Assembly: GCF_900114245.1 (NCBI RefSeq)
Contig: NZ_FOSK01000011.1
Location: 148,976-212,975, forward strand
Direction: 5' to 3'
Source of the DNA: Pseudovibrio ascidiaceicola
GTDB lineage: Bacteria; Pseudomonadota; Alphaproteobacteria; Rhizobiales; Stappiaceae
DNA: 64,000 bases
Shown here piece by piece: positions 9,360 through 17,275 of the stretch. Positions within the stretch are counted from its first letter, which is position 1. The number at the start of each line of letters is the position of its first letter. Under the pieces are notes generated by a model. The model did not search any database. It had not been told where the DNA came from and saw only the letters and a list, made by a program, of their open reading frames with translations. Position numbers and translations under genes: made by a program.

Positions 9360-10486
9360 CGGCCTCCGTGAACTCTCCGCTTAAACTGGTGATGTTCAAG
9401 AGCAGCATTGAGCACCCTGTCCAGCCCTCTTGCTCCAGCTTCAAGACTATGGTTTTTGTGAATGTTCTCTATGGCTGCAAGGCCCATATTCTCGCGCTTG
9501 TGTGTGTTTTTTATGAGAGACATTAGGTTCTGAGCCAAAGCAGAGGCGTCGCCTTCATCTGAAAGCAATCCACTGGTGCCTTCCTCCACGATGTCAGGCA
9601 CACCAAACACCCGCCCGCCAACCACCGGTAGACCGCAGGATTGAGCTTCCAGAAACACAAAGCCGAAGGCCTCACGAATGGCAGGCCAAACAAAAATGTC
9701 GTGAGACCGATAGAGACGCGGCATTTCCTGCCATGGAATAAGCCCGACAAACTCGGTGCGTTCCCGATCAAACAGCGGTTCAATCTCGCCTCGTGCCGGT
9801 CCGTCTCCGGCAATGGTCAGTCGCCATGGCAGATCAGCAATTTGCTTGAGAGCAGCAGCTAGCACCATGTACGAAAACTGCTTGTCTCCTTCACGCATCA
9901 TGCCTGCGCAAAGCAGTCGGATCTTTCCATCAGCCGAGCCCTTGGTGACACTGTGACTGACTTCAAATTTTGCCGTCTCCAAAAACGGAGGCAAAACCGT
10001 GAGAACGTCTTCATTCAAGACTTCCTTCAGGCATTGAGCATCAGATTTCGTCAGAGCGACGACTTGGCTGGCCTGAGCAAGAGCTGCATCAGCTGCATTG
10101 AACCCAAGAGCCCAATTGCCTGCCTGTCGTTTGGGCGCACGGCTGGCTTCCACGACCACATAAGGAATGTTGAACTTGGCGCAGAGATAGGGCCCAATCC
10201 AATCAGGTGCCTTGTGATAGAGATGATACGTGAGAAATACATCGGGCACGTCACTGTGTTCAATCCAGCGCTCGGCGATTGCTTTCGCCTCTGCAAGCGC
10301 AAGCTCTTTCACGTCGCGTGTCACGTCCTCACCACCTTCAGCGCGCCAGCTGCGAAAAGTGGAGGCAATCTCAACCTCGTGCCCCGCCAAATGCAATGCT
10401 CGTACGATCAATCGCCCCATGGTTCGGTCTCCCGAAGGCACAGGGTGGTCAATAGGCTTCATGGGCGCTGTAAAGGCGACTTTCAT
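9356..10486 (-). CDS. Glycosyltransferase family 4 protein
   Basis: A 376-residue GT-B enzyme of family 4. The N-terminal half binds the acceptor (PVPSGDRTMGRLIVRALHLA region). The C-terminal half has LLCAGMMREGDKQ and FVGLIPWQEMPRLY, and then the EX7E donor motif region IREAFGFVFLEAQSCGLPVV, with Glu residues spaced as in GT4 retaining enzymes. It starts at an ATG overlapping the TGA of the preceding gene by one base. No membrane segments. One of three consecutive transferases that should build a short oligosaccharide or repeat unit; no polymerase or flippase gene is adjacent. Confidence 0.88.
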   Translation of the reverse strand: MKVAFTAPMKPIDHPVPSGDRTMGRLIVRALHLAGHEVEIASTFRSWRAEGGEDVTRDVKELALAEAKAIAERWIEHSDVPDVFLTYHLYHKAPDWIGPYLCAKFNIPYVVVEASRAPKRQAGNWALGFNAADAALAQASQVVALTKSDAQCLKEVLNEDVLTVLPPFLETAKFEVSHSVTKGSADGKIRLLCAGMMREGDKQFSYMVLAAALKQIADLPWRLTIAGDGPARGEIEPLFDRERTEFVGLIPWQEMPRLYRSHDIFVWPAIREAFGFVFLEAQSCGLPVVGGRVFGVPDIVEEGTSGLLSDEGDASALAQNLMSLIKNTHKRENMGLAAIENIHKNHSLEAGARGLDRVLNAALEHHQFKRRVHGGR

Positions 10487-11724
10487 CAGCAGGGCTCCAA
10501 ACTTCTCGAGAACTTCTCCTCCAGAAAATCCAAACCGGGCGAGGCACTGAACCGGCGATGAACGCTTTCAAATGCATTGGTTCCAATGCGCTCTCGCTCA
10601 GAAGGGTGTGTGATCAGAAGCTGCAGTGCCTCTGATAAGGCTGAGATGTCTTCAGCAGGGCAAAGAAGGCCAGTTTCATTACTTTCAATGATCTCAGGAA
10701 GAGCAGATACCTCTGTTGAAATACACGGCAACGCCATAGCTTGTGCTTCCATCACCACGTTCGGTAGACCGTCCCGGTCACCTGACTTTGAGACACGGCA
10801 GGCAAGAGCGAAAATATCGGCGTTTCCCATCTCTTCCAACACCAGCTTCCTCGGTTGGGCTCCCAGCCACGATATACGGTCATCCAAACCAAGTTGCACA
10901 CCAAGGTCCTTGAGTGAACATGACAGCTCACCTCCACCAATGTGGGTGAAGTGCCAGTTCAGGTCCTTTGGAAGTTTGCTGAAAGCGTGCAGCAAGTTGT
11001 CATAACCCTTCTTGTCTACCAGTCGCCCGACGGAGATAATCCGAACGCCATCTGCTCCTGTTCCATCCCGTAACGTGGCAGGACGGGGAGCCTCAGGAAA
11101 TCCGCAAAAATCGAGACCATGATAAACAAGACTGATTTTGTCAGGTTCCTTGCAAAGTGAACGCAGATAAACAAGGTTTGCTTTGGTGCAGGTTACTCCC
11201 CAGGCAGCATCAGTAAGTTTTGCCTCAAGCTCCCATCGCTCCGTGGTCCATATGTCTTTTGCATGGGCGGAAAACGACCAGCGACGATCAGAAAGCAAAG
11301 CTGCATAGCGTGCAACCGTGCAAGGACTGTGGAGGTAGTGCGTGTGTATCCAAATCACATCCTCTGGCAACTCATGAGCCATCACGCAAGCTTGCCCCCA
11401 TCGGCGGAAGCGTTCAGCATTTTTTTTGTGTTTCAGATCGTTCTCAAAGCATGCTCTGGCGGATGCGTATGTCGGTTGTTTTTTCGCCCATGCCATAGCT
11501 TTCTGGACACGAGGAGGATCATCCTTGAGATACTCGGTAAGGTAAAGCACATCGGAAGTGATCTTTTCGTGGACGTCATGCACATAGGGATCATAAGGGT
11601 GACGCAGCGCAACAATGAGCTGACCTATCCCACGCTCCTGTAGGCCATAAATCTCTTGGGCAATAAAGGTCTCGGAAAGACGGGGATACCCTTTAACAAC
11701 CACAGCAATGCGTCCAGCTTCCAT
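10486..11724 (-). CDS. Glycosyltransferase family 4 protein
   Basis: A 412-residue family 4 glycosyltransferase. Recognisable parts are GYPRLSETFIAQEI near the N-terminus (residues 13-26), a feature of many exopolysaccharide GT4 enzymes, HTHYLHSPCTVARYAALL, ISVGRLVDKKGYDNLLHAFSKL as the start of the donor domain, and DGLPNVVMEAQAMALPCIST carrying the second Glu of the EX7E motif. It lies 2 nt after the first gene of the operon and overlaps the next one. It acts in the cytoplasm on a lipid-linked acceptor if it follows the family pattern. The actual sugar is unknown. Confidence 0.9.
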   Translation of the reverse strand: MEAGRIAVVVKGYPRLSETFIAQEIYGLQERGIGQLIVALRHPYDPYVHDVHEKITSDVLYLTEYLKDDPPRVQKAMAWAKKQPTYASARACFENDLKHKKNAERFRRWGQACVMAHELPEDVIWIHTHYLHSPCTVARYAALLSDRRWSFSAHAKDIWTTERWELEAKLTDAAWGVTCTKANLVYLRSLCKEPDKISLVYHGLDFCGFPEAPRPATLRDGTGADGVRIISVGRLVDKKGYDNLLHAFSKLPKDLNWHFTHIGGGELSCSLKDLGVQLGLDDRISWLGAQPRKLVLEEMGNADIFALACRVSKSGDRDGLPNVVMEAQAMALPCISTEVSALPEIIESNETGLLCPAEDISALSEALQLLITHPSERERIGTNAFESVHRRFSASPGLDFLEEKFSRSLEPC

Positions 11725-11726
11725 CG

Positions 11727-12968
11727 TTACCCCGCATTATATGTGAGTTTGACATCGCCACGTGAACCAAGACGTTGTGATAGCTGCTGCTCACGCATGC
11801 CAAGAATCTCAGCAGTTCGCAGATTGATAATATCCAATCCGCCCAGATAGTTTTCTGAATGGGCGTGAGATGGCGGTGCGATAAACGGAAGGTTCGCCAA
11901 TGCTTTCACCATCAGCTCAACACTTGGGTATGAGTCAATCGGAAGCATCTGCGCAAGGCCCAGTCGCTGGGCTTGCTCTGCTCGAATAGCCTGCTCTCTG
12001 CGTGGCACCACACGTGGAACCAGAAGGGCTGGATTATCAAAGGAGAGGATCTCGCAAAACGTGTTGTATCCCCCCATGCCGATCACTGCAGTTGCATTGG
12101 CCATGTAAGGTTCAATTTCGGGGGTAAATCGCAGGATCTCAACATCCCGTAAATGAGATGCACGCGTTGAAAACGCTTCCACATCTGCCTTGCTCATGAA
12201 GGGGCCAAGGACAATGAGAGCTGGGAATAAGGGGCGCAAACGTGCCTCATAGGCCCGTATGACCCAATCGACAAGCTCAACACCGTCACCGCCACCGCCC
12301 GGGGTCACCAATACATAAGGGGCACCATCAAAGGGCGCTGTGAAATCCTGAGCTGAACTTGGCATTGACCGGCGCAGGTAGCCAGTAAAGAGTGTCTTTT
12401 CAATCACAGACTGGTCAAAGCCAAGCCCATCCAATGGATTGTTCATCACTGAAGGGCCGTAAACCCAGATCTCATCATAAAGATCATTAAGGGCAGGGTA
12501 GGCGCGTTTGCGAAGCCACTCCTCCTTCAGAACGTGCGGGTCATCCATCACGTCACGAAGACCCAAAACCAGCCGCGTTTTTTGCCCCTTGAGGTATTGA
12601 AGCGAAGGCAAAACTTCGCCGCGCAGCCCAAGTGGCTCCTTATCGACGATGAAGATGTCAGGCTTAAACACCTTGGCTGTGTGCTCGATGATCGAAGATC
12701 GGATGGCGATCGTCTCGTTGATATCAAGCTGTAGCGACAGCGAAGTGTATTCACCACTGCGTAGTTTGATCACGCCCGGAATACGGACAAAGTCGACCCG
12801 AGAGCGAAACTCAAAACTACCAATGATGGGAGATCCTGAAAGGATGAGGACGGACATTTCCGGGAAGGAGCCAACCAAAGATTGTGCGATTGTGCGGCAC
12901 CGCCGCAGATGGCCCAATCCAAAGGTGTCATGGCTATAAATCAGAATTTTTGGCGTCATTACCGTCAT
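11727..12968 (-). CDS. GT-B glycosyltransferase-like protein (MurG/GT28-like), first gene of the glycan operon
   Basis: A protein of about 413 residues. It begins TPKILIYSHDTFGLGHLRRC, the glycine-rich N-terminal loop of MurG-like transferases, and later has YVLVTPGGGGDGVELVDW, AVIGMGGYNTFCEILSFDNP and LVPRVVPRREQAIRAEQ, the donor-binding half. ATG at 12966-12968 has AAGAAG upstream; ATG 12959 (MTPKIL) and the open frame up to 13037 are alternatives. The gene is divergent from the large ABC gene at 13222, so the roughly 250-bp gap between them should hold both promoters. It probably initiates the oligosaccharide whose later sugars are added by the next three genes. Confidence 0.82.
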   Translation of the reverse strand: MTVMTPKILIYSHDTFGLGHLRRCRTIAQSLVGSFPEMSVLILSGSPIIGSFEFRSRVDFVRIPGVIKLRSGEYTSLSLQLDINETIAIRSSIIEHTAKVFKPDIFIVDKEPLGLRGEVLPSLQYLKGQKTRLVLGLRDVMDDPHVLKEEWLRKRAYPALNDLYDEIWVYGPSVMNNPLDGLGFDQSVIEKTLFTGYLRRSMPSSAQDFTAPFDGAPYVLVTPGGGGDGVELVDWVIRAYEARLRPLFPALIVLGPFMSKADVEAFSTRASHLRDVEILRFTPEIEPYMANATAVIGMGGYNTFCEILSFDNPALLVPRVVPRREQAIRAEQAQRLGLAQMLPIDSYPSVELMVKALANLPFIAPPSHAHSENYLGGLDIINLRTAEILGMREQQLSQRLGSRGDVKLTYNAG

Positions 12969-13221
12969 GCGCTTCTTATTCCATCTGCTGCGCATAAACC
13001 TCAGCATCAGATCAGTTTGGCGGAGGAGGGCCACCAATCAACGGTCAAACCTGCTTTGTTGCGTTTAAACGCCAAAGTAGTACCCCCATAAATCCAAGGG
13101 ATCTGGCGGGTTTATGCCGTTTTTTAAGATCTTGAAGCGTAAGATTCCCTTGCGTCAGTTAGAGCGTAAATCGCATCGCCTTAGTTTGGGTTAGCCTGAT
13201 CTGAGCTTAATCGGAGTGGAC
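12969..13221. promoter_or_regulatory. Divergent intergenic region between glycan operon and cyclic-nucleotide cluster
   Basis: About 250 bases separate two divergent operons and must hold both promoters. The plus-strand gene has the clear ribosome site CGGAG 6-7 nt before ATG 13222. I could not pick convincing -35/-10 pairs or an operator. Because a cyclic-nucleotide sensor is encoded in the plus operon, a CRP-like palindrome was looked for, but none stood out. Confidence 0.4.
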
Positions 13222-15813
13222 ATGGAAAAATCGCTTTTCCAATTCATCTGGAAGAACTCATCCCGCTATCAAGTGGCGATTCTTCTAGTCACCATATTGT
13301 CCTATCCGGTGAGTTACATCCTGCTGGATCTACCTAAGACAATTACCAATGAAGCAATTCAGGGTAGCAATTTCCCAGTAGAACTTTTCGGAGTGCAACT
13401 CGGGCAGATTCAGTATCTGGCGGTGCTGTGTATTTTGTTTTTGGTTCTTGTTGTTGTTAGCAACTGCATCAAACTCTACCTCAATGTCTACAAGGGTAGA
13501 CTGGGTGAGAGGATGCTACGCCAGTTGCGGTTTGAGCTGTTTCAGCGCGTACTTCGCTTCCGCCTGCCTCACTTTAAGAAGGTCAGCTCCGGCGAGATCA
13601 TACCAATGATTACCGCCGAGGTCGAGGATGTTGGTGGTTTTGTTGGCGAGGCCTTCGCTTTGCCTGCCTATCAGGGCGGCATGCTAGTCGTTCAGGTCGG
13701 CTTTATTTTCATGCAGGACCCGCTGCTTGGGCTGGCCGCAATCTCCCTTTACCCGGTGCAGGGATACATCATTCCCAAGCTTCAGCAGAAGGTGGTTCGC
13801 CTGTCTCGCCAGCGTGTGAAGAATGTGCGCGTGATCGCTGACAAGGTTGGAGAGAGCATCTCCGGTATCTCCGAGATTCATAGCAACGACACCTCGGCGT
13901 GGCACTCGGCAGACCTCTCAGATAGGCTTTATCGGAACTTCCGCATCCGCTTTGATATCTACAATCGCAAGTATTTCATCAAGTTCGTCAATAACTTCAT
14001 GAACCAACTGACGCCGTTTTTCTTCTACTTTATCGGTGGCTATCTGGTCATCAAAGGACAGCTCAGCATCGGTGCGCTGATCGCGGTGATTGCAGCCTAC
14101 AAGGATCTGGCAGGTCCATGGAAAGAGCTGTTGGCCTACTACCAGATGACGGCGGATGTTTCAGTCAAATACCAGACGGTGGTTGAGAACTTCGATCCAC
14201 CTGATCTTTACGACAAACAACGCCTGCTTGATGATGAATCTCTGGTACTCAAAGGCCCTCTCACATTAGACAAACTCGGGCTTTCAGGAGTAGGGACCGG
14301 GCAGGAAGTACATGGCGTTTCACTTAAGGTTGAACCGGGTAAACCACTAGCCATATCTGGTGTGGACGGTTCTGGGCGTGCTGAACTATTGCAGATGGCA
14401 GCTGGATTGCTGAGCCCCACGTCAGGGTCGGTCAGCGTCAACCAAACCAGTTTTGAGAACATGTCGGAGTCCACGCTAGGCCGGCAGATCGCTTATGTTG
14501 GTGGACACTTGCATGTCTGGACTGGGACAATTCGTGATAATCTGTTCTATGGGTTGCGTCACCGACCTCAGGAAAAGGTCGAGTACGAAGGCAGTGATTT
14601 GAGAAAGCGGCAGCGCCAGTTGAAAGAAGCTGCAATGACGCTAAACCCATATTTTGATTTGAAAGCGCGTTGGGAAGATTACGAGTTGGCCGATGCCGGT
14701 TCCATGCAGGAGTTGGAAGACAAGGCCCTCGAGCTTTGTAAACTCGCAGGTTTCTCGCGTGATCTTTATCTTTTGGGTGTCGAGACAGTTATAAACCCAA
14801 CCGAGACAGAAGAACTCAATGGCGGCCTCATGCCCAAACTGGTTGAGGCGCGCAAAGCTTTGCGTGAGAAAATCCAGAATGATGTGAAACTCCAGAACCT
14901 CGTCGAGTTCTGGGACCCAGAAAAATTCAACATGTCCGCCAATTTGGCGCAAAACCTGTTCTTTGCTAGCCCCAAAGAACACTTCATGACCATTGAGCAT
15001 GTCCCGAATGACCCGCAGATTTCAGCTTTTCTAAAAGAGACCGGCTTCGATGTTCTCCTGACGGACATCGGACTGCAAATTGCGAAGACCATGGTCGAGC
15101 TGTTTGCTGATGTGAGTGCAGACAGTGAGTTGTTGAACAGGTACTCCTTCATTAGCCGTGAGGATCTGCCGGAATTCGCCCGCATAGTGAATGAGCAAAA
15201 AGGCGAACAGCGGCGTAAACGGCTCAAAGATGTAGACCGGGCTCGTTTGATTGCATTGGCACTCAAACTCATCCCTGCCAAACACCGTCTTGGTGTTCTG
15301 GATGATGATATGCGCGATAAGGTCGTCGCAGCGCGAGCAAAATTCATGGAAACAGTGGGCAGAGACAATGAGCGGTTCGAGTTCTTCGATCCAGACACCT
15401 ATCTCACCACGCTGAGCATCGAGGACAATCTGGTCTTCGGTCATGCAAGGTTGGATCGCAGAGATGCCCGACAGAAAATACAACAAGTCCTGCAAGAGCT
15501 TGTGCGAGAGCGAGACCTGATCGGCCCAATCCGCCGTGCTGCCTTTGACTATCAGGTGGGCGTTGCTGGGGCGAAGTTATCCTCCCATCAGCGCAGATTG
15601 ATCTGTTTGGTTCGTGCTCTGTTGAAAAATGCGCACATCTACGTTCTGGATGAGACTGCAAACAGCGTGAGCGAAACGGATAAGACCCTGCGCGAAGACC
15701 TCAGGAAGCTCATGTCTGATAAAATTCTCATGTTTGGAGTAAGTAATGAAAGCGTTGCTGAGGAGTTTTCTACGACGGTTCACCTAGAAAATGGGAGGGT
15801 TATCGAAAGATAG
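13222..15813 (+). CDS. ABC transporter-like membrane protein with degenerate, internally repeated nucleotide-binding domain
   Basis: A protein of 863 residues. Residues 1 to about 330 are an ABC-exporter membrane domain: helices near 15-37, 67-87 and 160-190, the LRQLRFELFQRVLRF coupling helix region, and two helices near 265-300. The ATPase domain is abnormal. Walker A is GVDGSGRA at 380-387, with Arg in place of the catalytic Lys. The Q-loop is VGGHLHVWTGTIRDN without Gln. The signature is LSSHQ at 786. The switch region reads FGVSNES without His. Walker B VLDET keeps D810 and E811. An insert of about 240 residues splits the domain and contains two more copies of the post-Q-loop unit (FWDPEKF near 563 and FFDPDTY near 721). 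It is probably a non-hydrolysing or regulatory ABC protein. It starts the cyclic-nucleotide gene cluster. GTG 13216 is a weaker alternative start. Confidence 0.85.
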   Translation: MEKSLFQFIWKNSSRYQVAILLVTILSYPVSYILLDLPKTITNEAIQGSNFPVELFGVQLGQIQYLAVLCILFLVLVVVSNCIKLYLNVYKGRLGERMLRQLRFELFQRVLRFRLPHFKKVSSGEIIPMITAEVEDVGGFVGEAFALPAYQGGMLVVQVGFIFMQDPLLGLAAISLYPVQGYIIPKLQQKVVRLSRQRVKNVRVIADKVGESISGISEIHSNDTSAWHSADLSDRLYRNFRIRFDIYNRKYFIKFVNNFMNQLTPFFFYFIGGYLVIKGQLSIGALIAVIAAYKDLAGPWKELLAYYQMTADVSVKYQTVVENFDPPDLYDKQRLLDDESLVLKGPLTLDKLGLSGVGTGQEVHGVSLKVEPGKPLAISGVDGSGRAELLQMAAGLLSPTSGSVSVNQTSFENMSESTLGRQIAYVGGHLHVWTGTIRDNLFYGLRHRPQEKVEYEGSDLRKRQRQLKEAAMTLNPYFDLKARWEDYELADAGSMQELEDKALELCKLAGFSRDLYLLGVETVINPTETEELNGGLMPKLVEARKALREKIQNDVKLQNLVEFWDPEKFNMSANLAQNLFFASPKEHFMTIEHVPNDPQISAFLKETGFDVLLTDIGLQIAKTMVELFADVSADSELLNRYSFISREDLPEFARIVNEQKGEQRRKRLKDVDRARLIALALKLIPAKHRLGVLDDDMRDKVVAARAKFMETVGRDNERFEFFDPDTYLTTLSIEDNLVFGHARLDRRDARQKIQQVLQELVRERDLIGPIRRAAFDYQVGVAGAKLSSHQRRLICLVRALLKNAHIYVLDETANSVSETDKTLREDLRKLMSDKILMFGVSNESVAEEFSTTVHLENGRVIER

Positions 15814-15913
15814 TCTTGGGAACTATGGTGAAACAAAGGCGAGATGATGTGAGCTGTAACACAGTTTGCTGGGAGAACTTCAGCTATGCTCATCAAGTTA
15901 TTGGGAGTGAAAT

Positions 15914-16354
15914 GTGACTATTGATGCAGAAGTCCAAGCTTTAAGCCGAGTCCCTCTCTTTCAGGGGTTGGAACCAAGCAAACTGCGTCTTCTTGCGTTC
16001 ATCAGTGATCGCATGGAGTTTCAGGATGGAGAGCATTTGTGCCATCAGGGAGATGATGGTGACAGTGCATTTGTTGTCCTTTCCGGTGAAGTTGCTGTGT
16101 TTGTTGATGAAAATGAGGTTGCACGGGTCGGTCAATATGCCATCATTGGCGAAATTGCGATCCTGTGTGATGTCCCAAGAACAGCGACCTTACGGTCAGT
16201 GGGGACAACTCACATTTTGGCAATATCAAAAGACGATTTTTTGAAGCTCATCGCAGAGTTTCCGAAAGTTTCACTCGAGATTATGCGTGTATTGGCGTTG
16301 CGATTGGAAAAAACGACCAGAGAACTTGCGCAGGCACGCCCTGCGTCCACTTGA
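15914..16354 (+). CDS. Cyclic-nucleotide-binding domain protein
   Basis: A stand-alone cNMP-binding domain of 146 residues with no DNA-binding or kinase part attached. LFQGLEPSKLRLLAFISDRMEF opens the domain. HQGDDGDSAFVVLSGEVAVFVD forms the beta barrel. IGEIAILCDVPRTATLRS is the phosphate-binding cassette, with the Glu that contacts ribose and the Arg that contacts the cyclic phosphate both present. The rest is a helical lid. It should bind cAMP or cGMP and transmit the signal to a partner, most simply the ABC protein encoded just upstream. GTG start with GGGAG nearby. The next gene begins 13 nt after its stop. Confidence 0.9.
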   Translation: MTIDAEVQALSRVPLFQGLEPSKLRLLAFISDRMEFQDGEHLCHQGDDGDSAFVVLSGEVAVFVDENEVARVGQYAIIGEIAILCDVPRTATLRSVGTTHILAISKDDFLKLIAEFPKVSLEIMRVLALRLEKTTRELAQARPAST

Positions 16355-16367
16355 AAGGCCGGATTAC

Positions 16368-17189
16368 TTGAACGAGTTTTCGCTTAAAATTTGGGGTGTT
16401 CGCGGTTCAACAGCTGCAGCTGGTCCCGAAACTCTTAGATATGGCGGAGAAACAACCTGCTTCGAAGTTCGGGCGGGGGATGTTCTGTTGATGGTTGATT
16501 GTGGTTCTGGCGCTCGGAACCTTGGCAGCGAAATGATGAAGGGTAAAAACCGAGATATCGACCTGCTCTTCACCCACACGCATCTGGATCATATCTGCGG
16601 TCTTCCTTTCTTCGAACCTGCCTATGACCCAAGCTTCCGTATTAATGCCATGGCCGGCCATTTTAATGACCCGTGTGATTTGAAGGACATTATCTGTCGG
16701 ATCATGTCACCCCCTATTTTCCCGGTAGGGGCGAACACGCTAAGTGCTGTTTCCTTTAAAAGTTTCAAGGCAGGGGACACCCTGAAGAAAGACAATGGGC
16801 TGATAATCAAAACTGTTGCGCTAAACCATCCTGGCGGTGCCTGTGGCTACCGGATGGAGTTCAATGGTAAGTCCATGTGCATTATCACAGATCACGAAAT
16901 GGGGAGCGAATCTCACGATGCAGCTGTCCTAGAGTTTATCCGTGATGCAGATGTTGTGATCCAGGATGGGATGTACACCTGTGCCGAATACCCTAAGTAT
17001 AAGGGTTGGGGACATTCCACATGGGAGCATGTGGTCGGAATATGCCAGCGCGCCAACGTGAAAACGCCCGTGATTTTTCATCACGATCCGCGTCGCACGG
17101 ATGATGAACTGGACGAGATAGGTTTGGCTGCCCAGCAGATGCATCCACGAGCAATCGTGGCCTCTGAAGGGATGGTGTTCAAACCTTAA
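16368..17189 (+). CDS. Metallo-beta-lactamase-fold hydrolase, possible phosphodiesterase
   Basis: A protein of 273 residues with the MBL-fold metal site: HTHLDH near residue 65, LNHPGG, CIITDHEM with the metal Asp, and a final FHHDP. The opening KIWGVRGSTAAAGPETLRYG and the tail resemble the RNase Z/PhnP-like branch that cleaves phosphodiester bonds. The frame extends upstream into the previous gene, but TTG at 16368 with GAAAGG 9 nt before it gives a product that begins exactly at the domain, so I use that. In a cluster with a cyclic-nucleotide sensor and a cyclase it may hydrolyse a cyclic nucleotide. This is inference; class II phosphodiesterase-like activity is only one possibility. Confidence 0.83.
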   Translation: MNEFSLKIWGVRGSTAAAGPETLRYGGETTCFEVRAGDVLLMVDCGSGARNLGSEMMKGKNRDIDLLFTHTHLDHICGLPFFEPAYDPSFRINAMAGHFNDPCDLKDIICRIMSPPIFPVGANTLSAVSFKSFKAGDTLKKDNGLIIKTVALNHPGGACGYRMEFNGKSMCIITDHEMGSESHDAAVLEFIRDADVVIQDGMYTCAEYPKYKGWGHSTWEHVVGICQRANVKTPVIFHHDPRRTDDELDEIGLAAQQMHPRAIVASEGMVFKP

Positions 17190-17275
17190 GTTCATTCACC
17201 CGTCGCTCGCAACAGATCTGATGAAACTGCGAGCAAACCAGCAACACCTGTTGAATGGTGTGACGGGAGACAAGT

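Noticed and set aside
9953..10561. A 202-codon plus-strand frame inside the glycosyltransferase operon
   Set aside because: It overlaps two clear GT4 genes on the other strand and has no recognisable features.
13222..15813. Frameshift or assembly error as the cause of the odd ABC protein
   Set aside because: The frame is open for 863 codons with natural composition throughout, and the inserted repeats keep the same periodic motif, so an error is unlikely.
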